A DNA stretch of 64,000 nt, from positions 103,982,659-104,046,658 of the forward strand of contig NC_089822.1 of assembly GCF_035046505.1 (NCBI RefSeq), given 5' to 3'. The notes beneath the pieces are model-generated. The model saw nothing but the letters and a program-made list of their open reading frames with translations. It made no database searches and had not been told where the DNA came from. The translations under genes were made by a program, and so were the position numbers. Origin of the DNA: Tiliqua scincoides. Taxonomy: Eukaryota > Chordata > Lepidosauria > Squamata > Scincidae. Below, piece by piece: positions 20,901-35,900 of this stretch (its first letter is position 1; each line of letters opens with the position of its first letter).

Positions 20901-23900
20901 TGCAGCAGAATACTGAACGTGAAATACCCTGAACCCTCCAAAAGCATCATCATCCATCTTTCAAGCCTTGAAGCAGTGTCGTGTATAAACCCTCCATCCA
21001 GTATGTTATTGATAAGGTTAGTCTGAAATTTAGTTAGCCAAAACGTGTCACTACAGAATCAAGAGTCTAAATTACAAGGATCAAAACGTTGTAGTCACAC
21101 ACTCTAATCAATAATGAACACCCATTCATCTGCACCTCACACAATCCTAAAAACTGCCCCACTCTCATACTAAGAAAAATCAAAGGGCCCAATCCTACCC
21201 AACTTTCCAGCACCAATGCAGCCACAATGCAGCCCAGACGAAAGGGAACAAGTGTTCCCTTACCTTGAGGAAGCTGCTGTGACTGCTCCCCCACTACAGG
21301 ATGACACATATGCCCCATTGGCATGGTTGCATGCCATGCTGGAAAGTTGGATAGGATTGGGCCCTAACACTCCTTGTGTCTCAACATGCGCCACACCTTC
21401 TACTTACTGAAATGTTGCCATATGCCTGGAGAATGGGGTTTACAGGAAGAGGAACCTGCAGACAGAAAATGCATTGCAATTAAGGCTCATTCTCCCTCCA
21501 GACAGACGATGAATGAGAAAACCAAACTTATCTGAGAAGCAGGATTTTCCTTTTGAGTGCGATCATGTGTATTTCCCTGTGTTGCTGTGTGAGAATTTGG
21601 TCCATGCAATAACATTTCTCATCTAGCAAAGGGAGGGTGGGTAAACCAGATTTTTCACCAACTATGTTGTCTGCCCAAGGGTGATTAAATAAAGGGAGGG
21701 GGACACCAAAAAAATTGGGCTGCTTTGAAGGGGCAGGTTGGCACAAAAACCTGGAATGAATGAAAGACTGTACCAACTAGCTCTTTTAAGCCCTGATGAT
21801 TAGAAACAGATCCTTGTTGGACTGAGCTGTGGTCAAAGTACACAGGCACACGCATGTGTGTCCGCACAGGTCTTCAAGCATTTTCTCTTTGAGAAGGGCA
21901 CGACTGAGGTCCAATCACACCGCACCACAGCTCACATGCCCTCAGGATTCTTCCTCACCTCTTTTCCAGCAGCTCTGCAGATGGCTTTGTGCTCTTCTAG
22001 TTTTGCGGTCTCTTCTCGGTACAGCTCAATGGCTTCCATGACCCGCTCAGCCTACAGGCACAAAAGCAGCGCGTCAGCAGCTGAACCAATGAAAGGTGTT
22101 AATGTAGACTGGAAGACTGCTCATCAGAGTGGTTTTACGCCTGACACTAGACTAATCAAATAACATTTTGCCTGTGAAAGCAGAGGGGGGGATGACTGTT
22201 ATGGCTCTTTTGTGCCTCCCTGCAAGCAGTAGAAATTTTACAAGGATGCTGCAATGACCATTTACTACACAAATCATGACTAGCTCACTAACTAAGTAGC
22301 ATTCAGAGTGGCCTCTGCTTTAAGTGGTGTTTCACCAAGAATGCTGGCTCTTGCACAAGGAATCATAAACATGCCGCTGAGCAAGCAGTGCCATTTCCCT
22401 TTCAGTGCAAAAGTAAGCTTTGGAGGAGGCTACCAAACCCAGCAGAGTATCACTCAAGCTAGTTTCTGAAAAAGGTCAATAATGATTCTCAGTTCTAAGA
22501 GGTAAACTATTCCTATTATGGGCCGTTTCCATCTCTTGCTTGAGCTCCACTGGGGGGCTTGCAAGCCAATTGAATGTACTACACTTTATTTCCACAAGAG
22601 GAGTTTCAGAGCACTAAGAGAACATGCAAGGCAAACTGGCAATTACTTCCCACCCAAAAAGAAAATGTCAGTCTCTTTTCTGCTACCACGCTGAGTATTG
22701 CGGAGGCAGCTTTCCTCAAGTCTTCCACGGAGGAGCCCAGTGCTGTCTGGCCTTACAACGTGGATTGGGGAAAAACCAGCAAAAGTTCTGATGACCCTGC
22801 ATTTCCCCAACTCTGCACATCATGTACTTTGACCAAGAAATAGGTAAAACTTACTGCCTTGATGGTTTCAATTGTCTTCTTCCCTGCTAATCCAGCCTCT
22901 CCCCGAGTCTCCCCAGCAACCTGAAACAGGTACACAAAAAACAGACCTGCAAGTTAAATCCTGAGAAGAAGAACTCTGCAGGAGCATCACACAACCTGCA
23001 GTTTCTCCAGTTGCCTTCAAATACCCTCAATAGCTTTGCATCGAGGTCTGTAATGAGCCAAGGATTTTCAAGATACTGTTCTGCAGAGACCAAGGATCAC
23101 ATCAAGTCTCTATTATAATAGAGTGGAAATACACATACCATTCTATAAGCAGGAAAGCAATGCCAAATTGAATGGCACAAGGAATATAAAAACAGCAGTA
23201 GGTGTGCAGCAGTGGAAATTTGAATTGCTACTGCCTCACAGGCTGACACTAATAAGAGTCTATATGTGCTGGGAATCATTTTGGAGGGCAACTATATCCT
23301 CAGGTTTTGCTTTCTCTGTTTACATTCTCCCTACCACTCAAGCATTCCTGAGGCACAGCCGAGAGGTCTAAACTTATTAGACTGCAATCTGATCAACTGA
23401 CTTAAATATCATGAGTTGAATTTTTCATTGATTGATTTGCATATCTGATCTAGAATTAACAGAATTGCACTTGGATTTTTCAGCTGAAGGGCTGATAAGC
23501 TTTTATATTTTTCAACAATTTCATGTATATTTCATTTAAATATTAATTTGTTGGATTCACTGATAAATTTATTTTAATATGGATAAATAGGGGAGAAAGG
23601 CAGATAAACAAATTGTAAGGGAGAGATGTTGAAAGAATATGAATGCATTTTTCCTCTCTGATGAATGCCTTTTTTTCCTCTGAAGAAATGCTGTAAGTCT
23701 GGCGCAAAATCAGCTTCTAAAGACATAGATGAGCCAATTCCATCATTAATGTTGGAAAGGGAAAAAAAATTAGTACTTCATTTGGAGAACAGAAAATATT
23801 TCAAATCAATAAAGAGGAGACAACAAAAACTTGGATGAGGTAACAGCAGAGTGGTAGATAAAAACTGAAAGCAAGTTTGGAAGCTAAACCTAAGGTCACA

Positions 23901-26900
23901 ATCCAAGAGAGTTAAAATGTGCTGAAACTGTGTTAGACTGCGGCCAAATAGCAAATATCTAGCAAGAACTGATAAGCAAGTAGGGTTCTTAAATGGGTGG
24001 GGGAGGGGTCTTGATATAAAGTTTTGTGCCTGAACCTTTGTGAGTTTCTTACAGAAGTTTTCTTAGGAAAGTTCATTGGCTGCATTTTGACTAGAACTGA
24101 ATCTAGAAAATGTTGGTAATCTGTCAGGCTTGTGGCCCAAATCCTACTTCTTGGGTTGCAAAATTAACTCATGAACAACCCTGATTTGCTTATGGGGAGG
24201 GGTCTTAGAAATCTGATAGCAAACATGAACAGAGATATTAAAACCAGAATTTATTATTAATTTACCAGTGGAAACTTTTGAGTAATGCCCGGTCCCAAGC
24301 ATGCAATTCAATTGTGAAAGATGTACAAGTCAAGGAAGGACAAGTCAGCAGACCTGAGATCTCCAAAGTGCACTGGCTCTCCACCTTGGCTCTCCATTCC
24401 GCTTGGACAACGGGGCCTTCTGAAGCCCAAGAAATTCTAATGTTCTCAGGAAAAGCAAGACAACCACACTTGGAAACTTAGGCAGTAATGACTTACCAAA
24501 GGTTGGTCTTCCTTCGCAATACTCTCTTCATACTCTGCTTCTCTTTGCTACAGAAGACAATAATTCAGTGTGTGAGTATTGGTAGGGGCACAACGAAACT
24601 CTACGACTCCACTACTCCCCACCTCTGAAATGTTCAGGTGAATCTGCTTGTGCCATCTTTGGAGGCCAGGCTTAAGGCAGTGAGATGCAGTAGAACTCTC
24701 TGCCCAGAGACCCGCATGATTAGCTCACTGACTACCAGTGCTTATTTCTTTCAAGAAGGGTGGGGTGGGTGGGTGTGCTTCTTCTCTTCCCCTCTCCCTT
24801 TAACCTAACCCTATGTGGTAGGTTCAGATGAGAGTGATTGGCCCTGGTGAGCTTTGAGGCTGGCTACTAAAGACATTTCAGACTAGCTAGTGATGTGGTT
24901 TGTTTTTTGCTATTCTCACGCAGAATTCTAATGTTGAGCAGTGCAAACCTACCACCACCCCCAAGCTGGCACAAATCCCTTGTGCTGGCTCCCAAGTATC
25001 ACAAATGTGCTGCACGTTCGTACCTACTCGGAAGTAGGCTAGGCCAGTACAGAGACGTGCGCTGGCCTAGCAGTGCTGGACCTGTGCCAGGAGAGGGTGC
25101 ATTTGTGCTGGCTTGGGTAGGCTGGCGCAGGGGGCTGGAGAGGGTGGCGGGAGGGTGTTGGGGATGGGGAGGGAGCATTTTTGGGTGGGGGAGGGTGGTG
25201 GGACCAGCTGCAGCAGCACAGACCAGATCCTAACCCCTGTCCCGGCCTAACCAGTGTTACACAGGCTGCTTAGATTTGCGCCCATGCAGTCACTGGCACA
25301 GATCCAAGTAGCCCCATAAGGCTGGCTGATGCACGACATGGGGTAAGAGGAATAAAATTCTGAGTTGTGCCCCACTTTGCATCTACCTTGCCCTGGATTC
25401 ACCACAGGCCAATCAGTCTGTTTGTTTCAGTGCAAATTATGATTGCGCCCTTAATTGCTTTCATCCATGAGTTAACAACTATTACTGATCCAGGCCAAAT
25501 GTCAGCCTGTCAATTTGCAATACAGACCCATTGTGACATGACCTTAGTCTGAAGTGACATGCTGCTGACTTCAGGTCACTAAAAAACAATAGCTTGATAG
25601 ATATCCAGCCTAGGAATTTGGTTGGACTCACTCAGTCAGGAAGTGTTGCAAGGTTGCCTCTGGTGAACAGATGGCATTACTTACACTTTCATTTACTGAC
25701 AAATCAGGGAACAAGCCAAATGAATGGTTTGGCTGCGAATTGCTCTGTACAGTTTTTAATTTGGAAACTCAGTATATTAATACGTTAATTAATTAAGCAT
25801 GCATCTCACACAAGACTGCTTCTCTTACCATCTCCCTCTCTTCCTCCAAAACCAGTGGCTCCCTTGTCTTTTCCCAGAGACGCAATGATTTGTCATGCGA
25901 GGAGGACACAACGTAGTCACCATTGGGACTGAGTGCCAAACACCACACTTCCTGGTGATGCCCCTAAAAATCAGATATATAGACAGTAAATGACAGGAAG
26001 AAGTCCCACACTGCAGTACACCCACAAATCCATAGGGGCGCACATCCAGCTATCCGATTTTACCTCTAGAGTTTGGATGTGCTCAAATTTATCAGCATCC
26101 CACTGTTTAATCTTGTGGTCCTTTCCTGCTGTAAAGAAAAGGTGGGACCTGGGAACAAACTGGAGGTACATCACACTAAAAATGAGAGAAAGGGACCATG
26201 TTAGACAATCTCAGATCATCACAATTTTAAAACTACATCCCACACCCACAGGGCCATTTTAGACAGGAAGAACATGAGGAACTTCCTATCTATCTATCTT
26301 TGGCTGCCACTTCCTTCCACTCTGTTACCTCTCCCAGGAGTCCCTGGCTCAGACCTCAGAGACCCAGATACTATAGCAGCCACTTATATAAGAAACTCAT
26401 GCCTCAAAAGCAACTGTGCTCAACATTCAGGGACTGCCAAAAATCCAGATACAAACTTATCAACCCAAGCAGGTTGAAGCATTGTAGGATAATATTACAA
26501 ACACTCTAGACCAGCGATTTTCAACCATGGCACATTAGTGTATTGCGAATGGTGTGCAGGTATGCCATAGGAGTTTGGGGGAGGGTCCTTTATTAGTAGG
26601 ACAACTGGGGGATGTGAGCCACCAGCCAGCAGTGTGGTGCAACTTGTCAACTGTCAAAAAACTAATGGTGTGCCTTGAAAATTTTAGTGCCTTGTCAGTA
26701 TGCTGTGAGATGGAAAAGGTTAAAAAATGGCTGCTGTAGACAGTTCCCACAAATTGGTCTGTGAAAACACAGATCCCATACACGGGACTGCACAGATGAC
26801 AAACATATTACACCCATGCAGTGACTATACCCTTTTGTGCAAGACAACCAAACTTGAACATATTACAACCATGCGGTGACTTTACCCTTTTGTGCAAGAC

Positions 26901-29900
26901 AACCAAACTTGAACTGCCCTCCTGCAGGGCAGCAAACCCCAGAAAGAGTGTAACAACAGAACAAATCCTTTCATACTCTAACCCAGGAGTGTCCAAACTT
27001 TTTGGCAAGAGGGCCACATCATCTCTCTGACACTGAGTTGGGGACCAGGAAAAAAAGAATTTATGTTTAAAATTTGAATAAATTTACATAATCACGGAAT
27101 CATAGAGTTGGAAGGCCCCAATGGGTCATCTAGTCCAACCCCGTCTTAGGCAAGGAATATGAAAATATTCGAGTTGGAACTTATATGAATGAATGAAGGT
27201 CTCATGATAATTCAAGGCCTATAAAAGACCTTGGGCAAAGCAAGGCCTGCCTTTCCTTCGCTGCTGCTTCACAGACACAAAACAGCAAGAGGAGGAGGGA
27301 GCCCTTAGCCTGCAGCTCACGCAAGAGGTCAAACAGTCGGCCCTTACGCTGAGAGTAGTTGTGTCGGACCAGCGCGGGCTCCAGCAAGTGTCTGCAAGGC
27401 CAGAGGTTCATTGGAGACTGGGGGCTCCTCATGGGCTGGACTGGGGGTCCCCCTGGGATGTGTGTAGGTACTTGATGCCAAAAGGTAGTAGTCAAAGTGA
27501 GAGAAAAGAGCACCTCGCTCTCCCAAAAGCTCTAAAATATTCAGCAAATGGGCCTGTACAGACCCCAGATATGGGACTGCATACAGGTCATGATGGCAAT
27601 GAACTTCTCTTAAGAGTCTCAGAGAAATTTAAATCTAAAGGAGCAGAGCCTATACTGAGTAAATCCAGGTGTTCTTGGAGATCTACATACCTGTCATCAT
27701 GGGCAAAGAGAGATCTGTGACAATCCCCAAAGTCCAAGCCCCAGATCTTCACATTCCGATCAGCGGAGCCTGTTGCAATGAGTGCCCCATCCTAGAGCAA
27801 AGCAGAGGCAGAAAGGGCTACTCAGTCACTGATATGATCAGGGTGTGCCCAGGCTTCCATCCATGGCTCATCAAGTCAGTAGCATAGTGGGGGGGGGGCG
27901 GTGGGAACCTGGGATTGGGTGATGCAATGACACTCCTTCCCTGTATCATTTGGAATACTAAAGTCCAAATTACCTGTTGTTCAGATTGGAGAAAACCTAG
28001 CAAAACTATTTCATCCAGCCTTCCTGGAAAGCAGCGTTCTCAACCATTGATATTCTTACTACTGGTGATATGTAATGTGGTTTCCAATGGTTAACATGGG
28101 ACCCACATAATACTACCATCTGGCAGTGAGACCAGCAACTCAACATGACAAAACAGTGGTAGGAGGCTCGGCTCTGTAGGCAGAGCTCCAGCGTGCGCTT
28201 TTCCCGCACTCGAAAAAGGCCTCCCGTTCACTCCGAGTCTCTTACTGGTGTCTGTTGCGTCAAGTCTGTTCTCCCAATCTGGAAGTAACTGGTGATGACA
28301 TCTTTGCCATTCACTTCCAGTGGTACTTCCAATAGGTGGACCATGCAAAGTGGTAAAGTGGGAGGGGGCAGATGTTGAGAAATGCTTTTATAAAAGCATC
28401 AAACTAATTCCTCACAATATAGCACAGAAACATGCTTTTATTAAACTGGTTTTCAAACAGTGCTTTCAAGGACCCCTTACACATCAACTGTTTTGCCATG
28501 GAAGCCCTGCGCATTGCTGAGGATTTTAGGAAACATTTATATACAATCATTCCATGAAAGAGATTGACTAGGCCCACCAGGCTTCATCATTCCCTTGCAT
28601 GTACCAAGAGTATATGAGGTAAAATGCACCAAAAACAGCCCTCAGCAGCAAACAGCAGAAGATGAGTAAGTCAGTCCGTCCATCATTACTAAAGCCTTTC
28701 AGTAAGGAACAGGAGTTTGAAAACCACTGTTTTATTAACATCCATGAAGCCAATTTTGGCAGGTACAAATGTCAGGGCAGCAGAGCCTCTTCAACATGGT
28801 GAAGGAAGAAAAGAAGACCTTCAACTTCTTGCCTCAACCCAACTTTTACATTTCAATGAATGACAAGAGTGCAGCACAAAACAGCTGCTCAGAGGAGATG
28901 TGTAAGGGGGACAAAATGAGCTGTCCATATGGCCACGCTGGCCTGCCATATGCCACATCAAGAACTGCCAAGGTCTCCAGCATGTGCCCGCCATACTCAC
29001 GTAGGAGATATCCATGCACAGCACAGGCAGCTTGTGTCCATAGAGAGACAGGAAAAACTGGAACGAAAGAGGAAGACAAATGCCACCTGTTACATAGAGC
29101 ACAAAAGTGTAGAAGTGCCTGGACCTTTATGATTGGTGCATAGTTCAACAGGGTTGCCTTTCCAAAACACAGACACACTTGCTTTCCTCAGAGTAAAAGA
29201 TAAGCTATCCAGACAATAGGCACTTGCTACATTTGAGGAGCTGCGTCCTGTTACTCAAATGTGGAGCTCTTGTTCTCCAAAACAGCCACGGACTTGCTAC
29301 AGCCCCCTGCTAGGTATTCAAAAGAAATGCCTGGCAACTACTGATAGCAAATGCACACCCGAAACTACTCAGACTTGTTTAACCCTTGAATCCTGTACTT
29401 AAACCCCAAAGGTGCTGCCTGCTACCTTGAGTGTATCTGTGTAGAATATTTTCACCGTGCAGTCCAGTAAGGAAACCGCGAGAAGCTTTTGGTTGGGGCT
29501 GTACCGGACACAAAGAACATCTTCATCCAGCTGCAAGACACGTGTTTGCTTCACAGAAAGCCTAGGATACAAGCACAGAATTGATGGCACTGTTAGCTGC
29601 ACTGCAGACACAGGAAGCTTTGCAAGGTGTACCTTGGAAAGGAGCTGCAAAAGGAGCATTTCATGTCAATTTACAGGGACAGCTTGCCCATCTTCTTTGC
29701 CATGTCCTTCCTATTTGGGCTGCGGAGAAGGAACCCGCATCAGTGTTCTTAGCTCATCTAGGATGAGCTAAAAACATGAGCAGGATTCGTCTCAGGATGA
29801 GCAGGATTCGTCTCAGTTGGGGCCAGCCAAGGCTTAGAATCAGAACCTGCTTTGAAAGCCCTGGCTCAGTCACAGAAATATAACCTTGAGCCTGAGCAGA

Positions 29901-32900
29901 CAGCCTCTTCTGTATCACCAAGTAATTTTAAAAGCTATAATTAGGGGGAAAAGACAAACAAACATCATGCAATGAAATTACAGATCCCCCAAACACAGCC
30001 AAAAAGATATCCAAAAATGACTCTCCCAGAATCAAGGGGAGAAAGACCCAAGCACGTTGTTGCAGGAACATGAGACAATGAATCCTCACCTTGCTTGAAA
30101 AAGTGGTACCCGCCAAGATATGGTTGAAAAGTTCGAAGATTGTCTCTATGAACTATATGACAGACTGTTTTCTGGAGGTCAGTGTTCAACCCCAGACTCT
30201 CTTTTCTGATGTTTCTAAAAATTTGTGTTTCACCATATCATTGTGTTTTTGACAGGTTGAAATAGCCCAAGGGAAGCCTGCAAACTGCTCTATGAATTAA
30301 TTTGTAGCAAAGTGGACAGGGTCATTTACACGCTGCCACAAAAACACTCGTAACCGAATTCTCCTTTCAAAAGAAAAGGTCAAGTTGTATACTTTTTATC
30401 CAATATGACAGACTTTTATTGCTTACCTGAATAGCAAGAGGGATTCTCACCAGCCCTCAGGCAACGAGTGAACTTTCTGGAAAGATATGCTCTGCTGCAT
30501 TTATGGAGGTTCTTTATATTTCTTGGACTAGAAGTCACAAATGTAAATTCTCCCAGGAGTAGGATGGCAAAAAGTAATGTGATAATATTGGGCATGTCTC
30601 CCTGCTACATTTTTCTTTGGTTTTGTTCTGTTAATCATGCACATGTTTGTATAGTGGCAAACCTACAGAGTATCAGTGAAAAGAAGCTATATTGTAACAG
30701 AGTAGTAGTTTTTAATATATGAATGGCCGCAGGTTGAATACCCAGTTCAGAAGGGTCTTGGTTGCTGGCATTAGCAAGCTGCTACCAGTCAGAGTAGAGA
30801 ATGCTGGCTAAATGGACCAATGCTCCAATTCAGTATAAGGCATCTTCAAACATGTTGTTGGCATCCTTCAGTCTCGGAAGACTCTGGTATTGTGCTCTGA
30901 ATGGTGGTTCTGGAACAGCATCTAGTGTGGTTGAAGACTGATTCGGGAGTGACAATCCCTTCCACACTGGCGCAAGTGTAGTCTGTCCCTGGTCTGTCTT
31001 CCTGGCTGTGGGCCTTCCTTCTTCAAACATAACATAAACAGAAGGTGGGAATGGAAGAAGTTCTTAGAAGTTACAAAGGTGCTCAATTTCGGAAAAAGAG
31101 AAAATTAGCTCCCAGAATGCACCAGCAAAAAATGCACTGAGTAAATTAAAGGGAGGAAGAGCAGGACACCTTGGGGTTAAACAATCAATATAAGCTGTTG
31201 AATAATAATGCAGTATTAATTAGGTCACAGTTAATATATGTACATTATAATTCCCAAAAACAGAAAACTTTCAAAGAAAAACCCTGTTTCATTTCATATT
31301 TTGAAATTTTCTCCAGAACACACATTACATACCTATTTGTTATAAAGCCTCATGCCCTCCCCACCACAAGGCAAAAAGCTATCTTGTGACCAGCATGTGA
31401 TGCTGCATTTCTAGGCAACTGTAAGAACGTGACCAGTGAGAACCAAGCACAGGACCCAGTGAAGGCCGGCAAGGCGGGGGAGGGGGGGGAGACAATCAAC
31501 ATCCTCACCTCTTTTGGGTACTGTTCTCATCCTTCACCAGCTCAAACTCCCAGAACTTGACACATTTATCCGCACCTCCGGTGACAAAGCCACGCTGAAG
31601 GAGACAAAAGTCTCAATTAAAATGAAGTCTTGTGCACTCTCTCGCCAAGGAAACAGGAACATGATCGGAAGTTTTCAGAAACCATTTGCAAGTCTGAGTA
31701 TGTGGTCCTTCTGCAATGGTGCTGGTTTCAAAGCACCCCAGAGAAGTCTCTTTCTTATCAGTGTACTGAGGCTTTCCATAGGGCGCTGATTTTCATCCTT
31801 TTCCATCTCACAGCACACTGACAACGCACTAAAATTGTCACGGCACAACGTAAGTTTTTGGACAATTGACAAGGTACCACCACGCTGCTGGCAGGGGGCT
31901 AACAACCCCAGTGGCCCTACTAACAAATGACCCTCCCCAAAGTCCCATGGCACACCTGTGGACCATTCATGGCACACCAACATGCTGCGGCACAATGGCT
32001 GAAAACTGCTGCCTTAGAGAGAAAGATATGGGTGGTAAAGAAGGGGGCAAGGAAAGCTCAATCATCACAGGGGTTCATTCAAATTAGCTTTTATTGTGGC
32101 CTCGCGAATGGAAGGAGTCCCTCCCAGTGATCTCCTTCCATTGTAGAACAGGCTGTTTTATAAACATTTCTGTGCCAGAAGCTCTCACTCTCAAATTGTA
32201 AAACATATTTATACTGTGTCCAGGCACCCACTAGTGCCTCAACAAACCTCCTACTAGAAAGAAATTTTTAAAAAACCGTTAGAAAGTGGGCCTGAGCTAC
32301 CTGGTCTGAAGAAAGACAGATTGACCAAACGGCTCCATCGTGAGCATCGACAGCCTCCAACAAAGTCCCAGCAGCAAGATCAAACAACTGCAGTTTCCCA
32401 GTCTAAAACAAGCCATATTCGTTATATCACTAATGGCAATGACATCAACAACAGCTTAGCATTTATACCGTACTTTATAACGTTAAACACACTTCAAACA
32501 TGTAATTGCATTGTAACATTTACAAACCTATAAAGGTGGCCATGCTAAAGAATGAGGTAGACCAGGGGGGAGGGGGCTCTGAGGCTGAGAGAGTGGCTTG
32601 CTTAATGACTATACAAGATCAAGGCTGAAGCAAGATTTGAATCAGGACTTTCTGATTTGTATCTGACTCTTAGCCATGATACTACCCACCCACCCACCCC
32701 CCGGCTCTCAGCAGTTGCAGCTTTCATGTGGTCATTGAAAGGGGAGAAAAACCACATCCAGACCAAACAGAGACAGCTCACTATTACATCCAAAATGCCA
32801 AGAGGTGGCAGTAACAGGGAAATCTCCCATGTTGTGCTTTTCACTTATTGCTGGGCTCCCACATGACATTCACATGGGTACAGGAACTGCTGACAGATTG

Positions 32901-35900
32901 AACACACATCAAAGTGAGATACCCGAATGCTGGGAATCTAAGAGCAGCTCAGCGCAACCACGGCCTGACTCATCATTTCTTATCATGACGCTGATTCATT
33001 CAAGCAAGTCACCTGCAAAGTAACTCCTTGTGTTTGAAACACACAAAGTTAACTCCTTATGTTTGAAACATACATGGCCCTGCATATGGTTGGGTGTTGA
33101 ATGGCTGAAAATGTTCCCAGCTGCATCAACCTTTGCTATGAGCCTCCTAATAAGTTCACAGGAGGTCACACTTGCCGTGTCTTCAAAGCACACTGAAACA
33201 AAGGAAAATGCACTCTACTCCTTCCAAGGCAGCGTAAACAAAGCAGTGTGCCTGAAAATACACGTATAACAAAGACTTTGCTCTCTAATTGCATTCTATC
33301 ATTGTCTCTTCCAATATAATCAGCATTGCTGTGAACAACTCAAGGGTCTGAATATACCAAAACAGTATAATTCTGCTCAAAACAAGTTCAGAAAATCCAC
33401 CCACCCCTCAAGAGCCAAACATCGATATCTCAACAAGAGTCAAAGTAAACTTTGCAATGCTGGGCAAACTTTTCAAACAAAGAAGAGATGCACTAATAAA
33501 CAGGAAAAGACAAAGATGAAGTGAAATAAATCCCAGTGCACAGTCTTAAAGCATATGATGTAGCAGCTTGGCAGGTCTGGCTCTGGTCAGTGCCAAGAGA
33601 TCACCTGAGAACCCCTTGTACACTGCCTCGAGTTCCATGACAAAAGGAAGTCAGATTATAAATGAAATCACAATTAAAAATGAACAAACAATTCCCAGCA
33701 TGTTCCAAATATCTTTGCCAGGGAAAATAGTTGAACAGCTGGACAGATACCAGGCTGCATTTCCCTTCAGCACTACATTTGCAGAGGAGCTGTGTCAAGA
33801 ACGACACTCATCTGGAATTAGAGGAGATGCAATTGGCTCAACAGCCGGAGAAGAACACCCTTCTAAAGGTATCTGGAAACCTGAGAGGATTGTTCCCTAG
33901 GCCCCCTAGCATTTCAGAAGGCATAGAAACTGACCTTAGTTCCCACAACAACTTGCCGATCTCCTGGGACAAAAAGGGAGCAGAGCGCGTACTCACATGC
34001 GATGGTCCGGATACACTGCAAGGTAGACCTGAGGTGGGAACAACACACAAGAGATACTTGCATGCAGAAGTGAAGGCTTCCTTTTAAAGCAAGATGAGCT
34101 CCATTTCAATGTACCATTCAATGATACAAATGCTTAGAAAGCCCATAGTCAGAGACATGCCTGGTTTGATTTATGCCAAACTGTTATTCCTCTGTGGGCT
34201 TCAAGGACAAGTTAGCAGTACTGAAAGCGGATCTTTCATGAGCAAGCAGGCACCTGCATCATGAACAAACACACGGTACTACAGGACGTTGCCACTGCAT
34301 TACAGGGAAAGCGCTCCGTCCAAGTGGCAAAAGAGAAAACATCTGCACGTGATCTGCCCACAGACCAGCCACCAGGACGGCTAGTAGAAACTGTTGAGTT
34401 AGTATCTTTTAATAACCTGTGAAATGTCAGAAGGAATTACTCAAAAGCAGGTTTCCTGGTCAGGAGCCTGCAAAATTAAATTTTGCCATTTGTTTTGAAA
34501 TTCTCCTTCTTTTCACATTTGACTTTAAAACACTTTAACCTGCCCTCTTCCTTATTAAAAAAAGGCACAAAATCTCCATCAAATAACAAAACAGGTGCCC
34601 TTGTGAAAGAAACTGCAAATATTAAGCCACTAACTTACCACCAGTCAATATTAAACATTCTAATACTAATACTTCCATGATCCAGCCCGTCTTGAAAGGC
34701 AGGTTGCAGAGCACAGCACTGCAGGACTTCTACTCAACACCTAGATAAGTGGTTCTCAAACGTTTTAGCATCGGGTCCCACCTAAAAATGTTTACTTTAC
34801 CAGCCAATAGGCCAATGGTGATTGGGCAGCAGGGCTCTCCCCAAGTAGCAGGTTGTTTAACCCTTGATACACAGAGCCTAATCTGCCCCGTCAGTTTCTG
34901 GAACCACAAAAAATTGGGTCGTGACCCACTGGTGGGCCATGGACCCAGAGCTTGGGAATCACTCTCCTAGATAAAAGTGCTGGTGGAGTCTGACTGAAGA
35001 TTTGCAGCTCAATGTTATCAGCCTGCTGACGGCTCTCAGTTCTCTTGCTCCTGTCCATTTTAGTCAAAAGAGATGGTGGAAGTTCTGTATCGGTGCCTGA
35101 CATCAGTCATGGGCTGCATGTAGATCAACCAACCTGAATCATAATCCAGGCAAGACTGAAGTGCCCCTGGTCAACAGAACTACTTGACTGGGATACCAAC
35201 AGTTTTGGGAAAGGCTAAGCATCCTTCTGAAAAAATCTGAATTGTAATTGAAGGTTTTCTTGGGAGCCAGATGCTCCTAGATTCTCAGATGGCAGCTGTG
35301 GCAAGGAGCTTCTACGCTTTTGCTTTGCTTAGCATGGTTCTAGCCATGAATGAAAAAGGTAGACCTGACATAGTTACACATACAGAAGAGTGGGCCTTCC
35401 CTTCAGTTGTACTCCCTCTTTAAGGAAAGGCACTTGCCTCTTCCCTTCAAACTTTTGCCAGAAAATTAACACTTATTCTTTGCAGAAATGCCAGTGACAG
35501 CTGTCACTGCTCCCTACTTATAGATTGCAGCATAAAGCTTGTTACTTTTACTTAGCTGCTGTGTGTGTTGCTTTTATACCGTGGGGTATCAATAATTATT
35601 TTTTTTTCTTTTTATCTGCAAGCTGCTGTGTGGATCATTTTGGCCAAGTACAAAAGGTTGCAATTAAACATGAAAATAATCTCAAATAAAAAGGAACCAA
35701 GCATTTTTCCTTCCAAGCTGCAAGGTCAGAGCGCTCAGGATGGCAAGAGATTAATATCATTAAACTATATTGGGGGTCTCTAAACCCTGGCCCCGGGGCC
35801 AGATGCGGCTCATGACAAGCTTCTGGTCTCCAAGTCTCTTGTCTGTTCAACCGAATGTGACCACAGCTGTACTTCAGTTGTGTCTGGAGGGTGAAGGCCT

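Noticed and set aside
33996-33997. Internal GTGAGT in WDR3 exon 12 as a donor
   Set aside because: Codons continue across it with strong similarity (CEYALCS) to the true donor after 33935.
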